This document shows positions 8,502 through 16,075 of a stretch of DNA of 64,000 bases, in pieces; positions within the stretch are counted from its first letter, which is position 1, and each line of letters begins with the position of its first letter. The notes beneath the pieces are model-generated. The model saw only the letters and a list, made by a program, of their open reading frames with translations. It made no database searches and was not told the origin of the DNA. Where the stretch lies: NCBI GenBank assembly GCA_900549745.1, contig URPJ01000013.1, forward strand, positions 1-64,000. The letters run 5' to 3'. This stretch comes from an uncultured Collinsella sp. (GTDB lineage Bacteria > Actinomycetota > Coriobacteriia > Coriobacteriales > Coriobacteriaceae). Made by a program: the position numbers and the translations under genes.

Positions 8502-9743
8502 TTAGAGGTCCTCGCGCCAGAAGGGCATGCTCATGCAGCGCGGGCCGCCGCGGCCGCGGGAGAGCTCGGCGGAGGGCACGACGAGAAGGTCCAGGCCCTC
8601 CTTGTACAGCACGTCGTTGGTGACGGTGTTGCGGGCGTAGACGCAGATCTTGCCGGGCTCGACGCACAGGGTGTTGGAGCCGTCGTTCCACTGCTCGCGG
8701 GAGGCCGCGATCGGGTCGCCGCCGCCGCAGGGGATCAGCTTGACCTGGTCGACGCCGGTGGCGTCCTCCAGGACGTGCTCGAGGGTGTCCTCGATCAGGC
8801 GGATGTTCACGTCGCCCGGGTTCTTGCCGGCGGTCAGCTCGTAGACGCGCAGGGTGCCCATGATGGCGGGGTGGATCGTGAACTTATCGACGTCGATCTG
8901 GGTGAAGACCGTGTCGAGGTGCATGAAGGCGCGCGAGACCGGGATGTCGAAGGCCAGGATGCGCTCGACCTTGGAGTCGGAGTTCCAGAAGATGTTCTGG
9001 GCCATGACGTCGATCGCGGCGGCCTGGGTGCGCTGGGAGATGCCGACGGCGAGGGTCTTCTCGTTGATGTTCAGCACGTCGCCGCCCTCGGTGTGGAACT
9101 GGCAGTCGCGGCGGAAGTACAGCGAGACGTCCTTGTAGTCGGGGTGGTACTTGAAGATGTACTTGCCGTACAGGGTCTCGCGGTTGCGGGTGACCGAGTA
9201 CATGCGGTTGAGGTTGACGCCCTCGCCGATGACCGCGAACGGGTCGCGGGTGAAGTAGAGGTTGGGCATCGGGTCGATGATCAGGTCGGACTCGGACTCG
9301 GAGTTGACCAGGGAGTCGAGGGTCGTGGACGCCGTGAGGGGCATGTCGATCTCGGACTTGGTCATGCCGGCCATGGTCTTCTTGACGAACTCGAGGTTGT
9401 CCTCGATGGAGTCCAGCTTCTCGCGGACGATCTGCGGCATGTGCTGGCCGCGGATGCCGGCCTCGGCGATGTACTGGTCGGTGAACTCGGCGCGGGCGCC
9501 GGGGACCTGGTCGAACACCTCGGCGACGAGGTTCTCGAGATAGAGGACCTCCACGCCCTGGTCCCTCAGGATCTGGGCGAAGGTGTCGTGCTCCTGCTGC
9601 GCGACCTCCAGGAACGGGACGTCGTCGAACAGGAGTCGCTCGAGCTCGTCGGGCGGCAGGTTGAGGAGCTCGTCGCCGGGACGGTGCAGGCAGACCTTCC
9701 TGAGCTTGCCGATCTCGGAAGGCACGTGCAGACCTTTCGTCAT
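8502..9743 (-). CDS. arcA: Arginine deiminase, copy 1
   Basis: Hydrolyses arginine to citrulline and ammonia, the first step of the ADI pathway. The 413 residues contain the family motifs FTRDPFAVIG, the catalytic HTEGGDVL segment and the C-terminal nucleophile Cys403 in GGPRCMSMPF. The protein is identical to the second copy at 11592-12833. DNA is also identical from 8503 through 9767, with only the stop codon differing (TAA here, TAG there). GTAGGAGGCC precedes the ATG. Codon use is extremely biased, as in very highly expressed genes. Confidence 0.96.
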   Translation of the reverse strand: MTKGLHVPSEIGKLRKVCLHRPGDELLNLPPDELERLLFDDVPFLEVAQQEHDTFAQILRDQGVEVLYLENLVAEVFDQVPGARAEFTDQYIAEAGIRGQHMPQIVREKLDSIEDNLEFVKKTMAGMTKSEIDMPLTASTTLDSLVNSESESDLIIDPMPNLYFTRDPFAVIGEGVNLNRMYSVTRNRETLYGKYIFKYHPDYKDVSLYFRRDCQFHTEGGDVLNINEKTLAVGISQRTQAAAIDVMAQNIFWNSDSKVERILAFDIPVSRAFMHLDTVFTQIDVDKFTIHPAIMGTLRVYELTAGKNPGDVNIRLIEDTLEHVLEDATGVDQVKLIPCGGGDPIAASREQWNDGSNTLCVEPGKICVYARNTVTNDVLYKEGLDLLVVPSAELSRGRGGPRCMSMPFWREDL

Positions 9744-9767
9744 GGCCTCCTACCTTTCTTTCGGGCC
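8503..9767 (-). repeat. Long direct repeat, arcA copy 1
   Basis: About 1265 bp identical to 11593-12857 by line-by-line reading (offset 3090 nt). Identity stops abruptly at the stop codon on one side and 24 nt upstream of the start codon on the other. Confidence 0.9.
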
Positions 9768-9814
9768 CTTGTCAGGGCCGATTCGTTAGCGCCCCTCCGT
9801 GTGAGGCGTTATTG

Positions 9815-9900
9815 CTGACGACATATTTATATCCAAAATCAGCTCATACTTCCACCTTGCCCCCGAACGGTTTTTTATAGGGGGTGAACGGCATACACAT
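9815..9900 (-). promoter_or_regulatory. arcA1 promoter with 21-bp-phased CCGTTC repeats
   Basis: Read on the minus strand, two CCGTTC motifs start 21 nt apart, followed by GGGGGCAAGG, a TGGAAG element, a 17-nt spacer and TATAAA. The same layout occurs upstream of arcA copy 2 although the surrounding DNA has diverged, which argues for a functional activator-dependent promoter. The activator is not identified. Confidence 0.5.
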
Positions 9901-10106
9901 ATACTTCACGCATGGCACACTTCATCTTAATAAAGCGTATTTACGTGCTTAAACGCGTTTTCAATCCAGAAATCAAATGGAGCTAAACTTTGTTAAACCA
10001 CCCTCAAATTGTATATTTCCAATAAAGCTATGAATAGAATTAGCGATTCGTACCACGTCTCAACCATTTTCATTTTTATTCAGAAAAAAGTTTGTCCTAT
10101 TCATTT

Positions 10107-10132
10107 CTGGTAAACAAATTACCGTTTACCAG
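10107..10132. promoter_or_regulatory. 26-bp perfect palindrome, candidate operator
   Basis: CTGGTAAAC, 8 nt, GTTTACCAG. This is the form of a homodimeric repressor/activator site (LacI/GalR- or GntR-like spacing). It lies 364 nt upstream of arcA1 and downstream of the ArcT-type gene. Confidence 0.4.
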
Positions 10133-10229
10133 ACGCTTGATACCGTTCACCGGAAGCTCAGTATAAGGCCCGGCGGATACCGACTCGCTTTACGGCCCCA
10201 TTTGTAACAACTTGACTTCTCGGTATGGA

Positions 10230-10268
10230 AAAACGGATCCGCTTCCCCTAGGGAAACGGATCCGTTTT
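10230..10268 (-). terminator. Terminator of the ArcT-type gene
   Basis: 12-bp arms AAAACGGATCCG/CGGATCCGTTTT, continued by a nested TTCCC/GGGAA stem, with T-tracts on both sides, so it may be bidirectional. Confidence 0.75.
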
Positions 10269-10317
10269 CGATTATCTTCGACCAATTTGGATAAGGCCCT
10301 CGAAGATCATCGGAATC

Positions 10318-11442
10318 CTAGCGATCGAACTCCGCCAGTGCCTCGCCCAACAGCCTCAGGCCCTCGCGCAGAACGTCCTCGCTCGCGCAGTAGCCCAGGC
10401 GTGCGCCGCAGGGAAGCTCAAAACGGCTACCGGGTACCAGCAGCACTCCCGTCTCGGACAGCAGGCGCCTGCAGAACTCCTCGTCATCCTCGGGAATATC
10501 CAGCTGGATAAACGAGGTGGACACGCCCTGCGGGGCCGTCCAGGAAACGCGATGCTGCGTATCGATCCAAGCCTGCGCGATATCGCGGTTGCCAAACACG
10601 ATCTTGCGATTGCGCTCGAGAATCTTATCCTTGTGCTCAAGCACATAGGTCGCCAGGTCATCGTTGAACACTCCGCCGCAGATCATGGTGTAATCGCGAT
10701 AGGTACGGATGCGGTTGGACACCTCTTCGTCGGCCACGACCCAGCCCACGCGGGCCGCAGGCGTCGAATAGGTCTTCGACAACGAGTTGGTGACAATGGC
10801 CCTCTCGCACACGTCGACCATCGACATAAAGGACTCAGTATTTTCGAGCGGCAGATACACCTCGTCACTCAGCACGTAGGCGCCCACCGAGCGGGCGATC
10901 TCGGCAATCTGGCCGAGCATATCGGCATCGAGCACCGTACCGATGGGGTTCGATGCGTTGTTGATGCAGATGAGCTTGGTGTCGGGGCGCACCAAGCGCT
11001 TGAGTTCCTCGATATCGGGCTTCCAGCCGAGCTCTTCGCGTAGCTCCCAATACTCGACCTCGGCGCCCAGCGTGCGCGGAATCTCGTAGAGCGGCGCATA
11101 GGTGGGCCACTCGGCGATAACGTGGTCGCCGGGTTCGACCACAGCCATGATGGCGTTGAGGTTAGCGCCCGTGCAGCCATTGGTCTGCAGAATGTGATCG
11201 GGATTGACCTCGCGACGATACAGCTTGGCAACCTCGGCCTTAAACTCCGGCGAGCCCTCGATCCAGCCGTAGTTCATCTTCTCGCGGTCCAGGCGCTCGT
11301 AGAACGTGGCGCCGCCCTGCTCATCGAGCGCGCGCAGCTCGCCCATGGTGAGCGACGAGATCGTCGACTGGGCGATGTCCCACGTGGCGCTCTTCTCCCA
11401 AACGTTGAGCCATTCCTCAACGCCAATCGTCTTAATGTCCAT
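10318..11442 (-). CDS. ArcT-type PLP aminotransferase
   Basis: Fold-type I pyridoxal-phosphate aminotransferase of 374 residues. The PLP lysine is K223 in NSLSKTYSTPAARVGW, with upstream NNASNPIGTVLD (Asn contact) and YVLSDEVY (Asp/Tyr contacts). Homologues lie in ADI clusters of lactic acid bacteria as ArcT, whose substrate is not firmly known. ATG 11442 has AAGGAA 7 nt upstream; the frame extends to 11496 without a good ribosome site. It sits between two identical arcA genes on the same strand, with its own terminator. Function beyond aminotransferase is inferred from context. Confidence 0.85.
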   Translation of the reverse strand: MDIKTIGVEEWLNVWEKSATWDIAQSTISSLTMGELRALDEQGGATFYERLDREKMNYGWIEGSPEFKAEVAKLYRREVNPDHILQTNGCTGANLNAIMAVVEPGDHVIAEWPTYAPLYEIPRTLGAEVEYWELREELGWKPDIEELKRLVRPDTKLICINNASNPIGTVLDADMLGQIAEIARSVGAYVLSDEVYLPLENTESFMSMVDVCERAIVTNSLSKTYSTPAARVGWVVADEEVSNRIRTYRDYTMICGGVFNDDLATYVLEHKDKILERNRKIVFGNRDIAQAWIDTQHRVSWTAPQGVSTSFIQLDIPEDDEEFCRRLLSETGVLLVPGSRFELPCGARLGYCASEDVLREGLRLLGEALAEFDR

Positions 11443-11497
11443 GGCCAAGTTCCTTACAAAAGCAGTCATCCAACCGTGTTGACGTTCCTCAAACAAG

Positions 11498-11531
11498 ATT
11501 GGGGCGGCGCGAAAACCCGCACCGCCCCAAT
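11498..11531 (-). terminator. Terminator-like hairpin after arcA copy 2
   Basis: 10-bp arms ATTGGGGCGG/CCGCCCCAAT, followed by CTTGTTTG on the minus strand, in the arcA2-to-ArcT gap. Confidence 0.5.
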
Positions 11532-11591
11532 GGGAGACATCTAACGACAGCTAGATGTATGTATTAAGACCTGTACGGGTCCTAGAAGACC

Positions 11592-12833
11592 CTAGAGGTC
11601 CTCGCGCCAGAAGGGCATGCTCATGCAGCGCGGGCCGCCGCGGCCGCGGGAGAGCTCGGCGGAGGGCACGACGAGAAGGTCCAGGCCCTCCTTGTACAGC
11701 ACGTCGTTGGTGACGGTGTTGCGGGCGTAGACGCAGATCTTGCCGGGCTCGACGCACAGGGTGTTGGAGCCGTCGTTCCACTGCTCGCGGGAGGCCGCGA
11801 TCGGGTCGCCGCCGCCGCAGGGGATCAGCTTGACCTGGTCGACGCCGGTGGCGTCCTCCAGGACGTGCTCGAGGGTGTCCTCGATCAGGCGGATGTTCAC
11901 GTCGCCCGGGTTCTTGCCGGCGGTCAGCTCGTAGACGCGCAGGGTGCCCATGATGGCGGGGTGGATCGTGAACTTATCGACGTCGATCTGGGTGAAGACC
12001 GTGTCGAGGTGCATGAAGGCGCGCGAGACCGGGATGTCGAAGGCCAGGATGCGCTCGACCTTGGAGTCGGAGTTCCAGAAGATGTTCTGGGCCATGACGT
12101 CGATCGCGGCGGCCTGGGTGCGCTGGGAGATGCCGACGGCGAGGGTCTTCTCGTTGATGTTCAGCACGTCGCCGCCCTCGGTGTGGAACTGGCAGTCGCG
12201 GCGGAAGTACAGCGAGACGTCCTTGTAGTCGGGGTGGTACTTGAAGATGTACTTGCCGTACAGGGTCTCGCGGTTGCGGGTGACCGAGTACATGCGGTTG
12301 AGGTTGACGCCCTCGCCGATGACCGCGAACGGGTCGCGGGTGAAGTAGAGGTTGGGCATCGGGTCGATGATCAGGTCGGACTCGGACTCGGAGTTGACCA
12401 GGGAGTCGAGGGTCGTGGACGCCGTGAGGGGCATGTCGATCTCGGACTTGGTCATGCCGGCCATGGTCTTCTTGACGAACTCGAGGTTGTCCTCGATGGA
12501 GTCCAGCTTCTCGCGGACGATCTGCGGCATGTGCTGGCCGCGGATGCCGGCCTCGGCGATGTACTGGTCGGTGAACTCGGCGCGGGCGCCGGGGACCTGG
12601 TCGAACACCTCGGCGACGAGGTTCTCGAGATAGAGGACCTCCACGCCCTGGTCCCTCAGGATCTGGGCGAAGGTGTCGTGCTCCTGCTGCGCGACCTCCA
12701 GGAACGGGACGTCGTCGAACAGGAGTCGCTCGAGCTCGTCGGGCGGCAGGTTGAGGAGCTCGTCGCCGGGACGGTGCAGGCAGACCTTCCTGAGCTTGCC
12801 GATCTCGGAAGGCACGTGCAGACCTTTCGTCAT
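11592..12833 (-). CDS. arcA: Arginine deiminase, copy 2
   Basis: Second arginine deiminase, 413 residues, with every residue identical to copy 1 (nucleophile Cys403, FTRDPFAVIG and HTEGGDVL motifs). It is the first gene of the ADI locus in the direction of transcription. The stop codon is TAG rather than TAA. The leader shares the first 24 nt (GTAGGAGGCC ribosome site) with copy 1 and then diverges, while promoter elements remain recognisable. The pattern suggests an old duplication homogenised by gene conversion, or strong purifying selection on a recent one; see findings. Confidence 0.96.
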   Translation of the reverse strand: MTKGLHVPSEIGKLRKVCLHRPGDELLNLPPDELERLLFDDVPFLEVAQQEHDTFAQILRDQGVEVLYLENLVAEVFDQVPGARAEFTDQYIAEAGIRGQHMPQIVREKLDSIEDNLEFVKKTMAGMTKSEIDMPLTASTTLDSLVNSESESDLIIDPMPNLYFTRDPFAVIGEGVNLNRMYSVTRNRETLYGKYIFKYHPDYKDVSLYFRRDCQFHTEGGDVLNINEKTLAVGISQRTQAAAIDVMAQNIFWNSDSKVERILAFDIPVSRAFMHLDTVFTQIDVDKFTIHPAIMGTLRVYELTAGKNPGDVNIRLIEDTLEHVLEDATGVDQVKLIPCGGGDPIAASREQWNDGSNTLCVEPGKICVYARNTVTNDVLYKEGLDLLVVPSAELSRGRGGPRCMSMPFWREDL

Positions 12834-12857
12834 GGCCTCCTACCTTTCTTTCGGGCC
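11593..12857 (-). repeat. Long direct repeat, arcA copy 2
   Basis: Identical partner of 8503-9767. Recombination between the two would delete the ArcT-type gene and one arcA. Confidence 0.9.
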
Positions 12858-13382
12858 TTTCGGCCGAATCTCTCAGCGCCCTTCCATAGCGGACGCTGCT
12901 TGCTGACAGCTCTAGTTATATCCAAATTCCACCCGCAATTCCACCTCGCCCCCGAACGGTCAACAAAGTGCGATGAACGGTATATCGCATGAGATTCCCC
13001 CATAATGTACTTCGGCGTTCTAAAGTAACTTTTCTAAGGTAAACGCTCTTTTTTCCTAAAAACTATTTGCAATTGCATCTCTAAACTTTTGATTCAGAAT
13101 TGCATAGCTAAATCGGTTTTATGTATATAAATGATGTTTGTTTACGTTTCCGCCTGCATTCAATGATATTCAGCTATCCATCATTCTTATTCACACTTAC
13201 GTACCAGTTGAGTGAGGATATAGACCGCTTGCAGACGAGCAGGGCGTCAGTCCTATGACTTGTCAGCGTAAGAAGTAGGTAAAGATACCGTTCGCACAAT
13301 ACGTCCGTGCCACAAGTCGACTAAATTGAGACAATAGTGAATAGGGTTAGGCTACCGTCCCCTGCGGGGACTGAACGGACAG
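12834..13382. other. Divergent arcA2/ppk intergenic region
   Basis: No ORF supported. It carries the arcA2 promoter on the minus strand and presumably the ppk promoter on the plus strand. The middle (13015-13200) is AT-rich and otherwise featureless to the eye. Confidence 0.6.
12905..12990 (-). promoter_or_regulatory. arcA2 promoter with 21-bp-phased CCGTTC repeats
   Basis: Minus-strand order: CCGTTC, 15 nt, CCGTTC, GGGGGCGAGG, TGGAAT, 17 nt, TATAAC. Spacing is identical to that at arcA1 while intervening bases differ. Confidence 0.5.
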
Positions 13383-15962
13383 ATGCATATGCCGAGCAAA
13401 ATCGAAAAAAAGCAAGCCGCCGCAAAGCTGCGCAAACCGCCTCGCGACTTCTCGTACACGCAGAACCGAGAGCTCAGCTGGCTACGCTTTGACAACCGTG
13501 TGCTTGACGAAGCCTTCGACGAAACCGTTCCGTTATTCGAGCGACTAAAGTTCGTCTCGATCTTCGAGTCCAACCTCGACGAGTTCCTTATGGTGCGCGT
13601 GGGCGGCCTGTCCGATCTGGCGGAGCTCAAAAAACAACCTGTCGACAACAAGAGCAATATGACCGCCTCCGAACAGGTCGATGCTGTCATGGCCGAAATG
13701 CCCGGGCTCCTTACCCGTTGGGAGTCCATCTTTAAGAGCATCGAGGGCAAGCTCGACACCTTGGGCGTTCACCGCGCCCACATCGATTCGCTTACGCCCG
13801 AGGAGCGCACCTTTGTAACCCGCTACTTCCAGGCCTACGTGTCGCCGGTCATCTCGCCGCTGGTCATCGATCCTCGCCACCCCTTCCCCAACCTGCGCAA
13901 CGGCGCGCTCTATCTGGCCTGTGGTCTGGACGGCGCCACCGACGAGGAGAGCCTACTGGGCCTTATCGAGATTCCCGCCTCGATGAACCGCGTGGTCGAG
14001 ATCCCCTCGCCCACCGGCACCTACTCCTACATCTTGCTCGAGGACGTCATCCTCGCCTGCCTGGACAGCTGCTTTGGCTCCTATAAGCCGCTGGATCGTG
14101 CGCTGATCCGCGTCACCCGCAACGCCGACATCGATCCGGACGGCGAGGGCATCGAAGAGGAAGAGGACTACCGCCAGCACATGAAGCGCATTCTCAAGAA
14201 GCGCCTGCGCCTGCAGCCGGTAGTGCTCGCGGTCTCGGGGTCGCTCGAGAAGGCGACGCTCAAGACTATCCGCAAGGCGCTCGAGCTTTCGCGCCGCTCT
14301 GTCTTTACCTGCGATATCCCGCTCAACCTGGGCTACGTCTTTGGCATTGAGGGCAAGATTCCCGAGCACCTGCGCAACGAGCTCCTCTTTACGCCGTTTA
14401 AGCCACAGCCCAACCCCACCATCGACATGACCCGCTCCATCCGCGAGCAGGTGCTGCAGCACGACAAGCTGCTCTTCTACCCTTACGAGGCCATGAATCC
14501 GTTCCTGGATCTGGTACACGAGGCAGCCTACGATCCCGAGTGCATCTCGTTGCGCATCACGCTCTACCGCGTGGCCAAGCAGAGCCGCCTATGCGAGTCG
14601 CTGATCGATGCCGCCGAGAACGGCAAAGAGGTCACGGTGCTCATGGAGCTCCGCGCCCGCTTTGACGAGCAGAACAACATCGAGTGGGCCGAGCGTCTGG
14701 AAGAGGCAGGCTGCACCGTCATCTACGGCTCCGAAGGCTTTAAGTGCCACTCCAAGATCTGCCAGCTCACCTATCGCGAGGGCATGGCGCTCACCCGCCT
14801 CACGCTTTTGGGCACCGGCAACTTTAACGAGAAGACGGCCAAACTCTACAGCGACTTTATGCTCATGACAGCCCATCCCGGCATCGGTGAAGACGCCAAC
14901 CTGTTCTTCCGCAATCTGTCGCTGGGCAACCTGCGCGGCGACTACCGCTTCCTGGGTGTGGCGCCCGTCGGACTGAAACCGCTCATCATGCGCGGGCTTG
15001 ACCGCGAGATCCAGCGCGCCCTTGCCGGCGAGCCCGCCCGCGTGTTCTTTAAGCTCAACTCGCTGACCGACCGCGAGGTTATCGACAAGATCGCCGAGGC
15101 ATCGTGTGCCGGCGTGCGCGTAGACATGATCATCCGCGGCATCTCGTGCCTCAAGCCCGGTGTTCCGGGCAAGACCGAGAACGTGCATGTCCGCTCCATC
15201 GTCGGACGCTTTTTGGAGCACGCCCGTGTTTACGCTTTTGGCGTGGACTCGGACATGATTTACCTGAGCTCGGCAGACATGATGACACGCAACACCGAGC
15301 ACCGCGTGGAGATCGCCTTCCCCGTGCTCGACCCCACCTGCCGCGCCCTAGTGCACGAGTACATGGGCATGCAGCTGCAGGACAACGTGAAGGCCCGCAG
15401 CCTCACGAGCGACGGCACCTGGGTCCCCGTGGAACGTGTAGAGGGTGAGAAACCCTTCAACTCGCAGGAAGCTCTACTGGAGCGTGCCTATCGCAACGCC
15501 GAGGCCGCCGCGCAGCAGCGCGCACAGGAGAAGGAACGTGTGGCCGAAGAAGCTATTCAGGCCGAGGTTGAACATGGGGCAGCCGCCAAACCGGAAGCGG
15601 TTGCCGCTCCCCCGGTGAATGAGCCCGAGGCTGCCGCAGAGCCCGCCATGGAGAAAGCGCCCGAGCCCGCTACCGCGACTCCGGAGCCCGCCGCCGAGGC
15701 AAAGCCCGCCCCAGCTCCTGATCCGCAGCCGACCACGCCCAAGGTCCAAGAGGTCCAGGCGACCGTCATTGAGCCCGAGCCTGCACCTGCACCTCAGCCC
15801 GAGCCGCAGGTCACCAAGTCCGCACCCGGGACGAGTGCCCGTCGCGATAAGCCCGCCGGCAAGACCAAGGCCATCGAGCGCCATCGCCCCGGTCGCGTGC
15901 GCATGGGCCTGGGTCTGATCGGCCTGGGTCTTAAGACGCTCATTACCGGCAAGACGAAATAG
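13383..15962 (+). CDS. ppk: Polyphosphate kinase 1 with long C-terminal tail
   Basis: Reversibly transfers the ATP gamma-phosphate to polyphosphate. The 859 residues hold the N-terminal helical domain (ELSWLRFDNRVLDEA, FVSIFESNLDEF), the head domain and two phospholipase-D-like catalytic domains. The autophosphorylated histidine is about residue 456 in GFKCHSKICQL, with GTGNFNEKTAKLYSD after it. Typical PPK1 ends near residue 690. Here a low-complexity Ala/Pro/Glu tail (about 700-825) follows, then a conserved-looking basic/hydrophobic end (HRPGRVRMGLGLIGLGLK). Start may be ATG 13383 or 13389; no strong ribosome site distinguishes them. Confidence 0.93.
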   Translation: MHMPSKIEKKQAAAKLRKPPRDFSYTQNRELSWLRFDNRVLDEAFDETVPLFERLKFVSIFESNLDEFLMVRVGGLSDLAELKKQPVDNKSNMTASEQVDAVMAEMPGLLTRWESIFKSIEGKLDTLGVHRAHIDSLTPEERTFVTRYFQAYVSPVISPLVIDPRHPFPNLRNGALYLACGLDGATDEESLLGLIEIPASMNRVVEIPSPTGTYSYILLEDVILACLDSCFGSYKPLDRALIRVTRNADIDPDGEGIEEEEDYRQHMKRILKKRLRLQPVVLAVSGSLEKATLKTIRKALELSRRSVFTCDIPLNLGYVFGIEGKIPEHLRNELLFTPFKPQPNPTIDMTRSIREQVLQHDKLLFYPYEAMNPFLDLVHEAAYDPECISLRITLYRVAKQSRLCESLIDAAENGKEVTVLMELRARFDEQNNIEWAERLEEAGCTVIYGSEGFKCHSKICQLTYREGMALTRLTLLGTGNFNEKTAKLYSDFMLMTAHPGIGEDANLFFRNLSLGNLRGDYRFLGVAPVGLKPLIMRGLDREIQRALAGEPARVFFKLNSLTDREVIDKIAEASCAGVRVDMIIRGISCLKPGVPGKTENVHVRSIVGRFLEHARVYAFGVDSDMIYLSSADMMTRNTEHRVEIAFPVLDPTCRALVHEYMGMQLQDNVKARSLTSDGTWVPVERVEGEKPFNSQEALLERAYRNAEAAAQQRAQEKERVAEEAIQAEVEHGAAAKPEAVAAPPVNEPEAAAEPAMEKAPEPATATPEPAAEAKPAPAPDPQPTTPKVQEVQATVIEPEPAPAPQPEPQVTKSAPGTSARRDKPAGKTKAIERHRPGRVRMGLGLIGLGLKTLITGKTK

Positions 15963-15985
15963 CCGTTTGTAGAAGCAGTTTGTAG

Positions 15986-16027
15986 AAGCGCCCCGCATTT
16001 GAGGAAAGCCTCGGATGCGGGGCGCTT
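15986..16027 (+). terminator. Terminator of ppk
   Basis: 13-bp arms AAGCGCCCCGCAT/ATGCGGGGCGCTT followed by TTTTC. It is preceded by a small tandem duplication of GTTTGTAGAAGC at 15964-15988. Confidence 0.8.
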
Positions 16028-16075
16028 TTCCCTGCTACCATGGTGCGAGCAACAACGCGAATGACAGGCAGGAAT

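Larger units (their letters stand above)
9744..10317. other. arcA1 upstream region
   Basis: AT-rich intergenic stretch without a credible ORF. It holds the arcA1 promoter and two direct CCGTTC motifs, a 26-bp palindrome at 10107-10132 and the ArcT-gene terminator at 10230-10268. Confidence 0.65.

Noticed and set aside
7395..9818. 807-codon open frame on the plus strand
   Set aside because: It is antisense to arcB and arcA1; such long antisense frames arise from the strong GC3 codon bias. Composition is low-complexity Val/Leu/Gly/Asp and no ribosome site is present.
8503..12857. Composite transposon formed by repeated arcA ends
   Set aside because: The repeats are intact arcA genes without transposase or terminal inverted repeats; homologous recombination or gene conversion explains them.
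15560..15830. Coding repeat array in the ppk tail as a CRISPR-like repeat
   Set aside because: It is low-complexity Ala/Pro/Glu codons within the ppk frame, without regular spacers.
16040..16075. Upstream starts (16040, 16061) of the RNA methyltransferase
   Set aside because: They add residues outside the TRAM domain and overlap the ppk terminator; 16076 is a better start.
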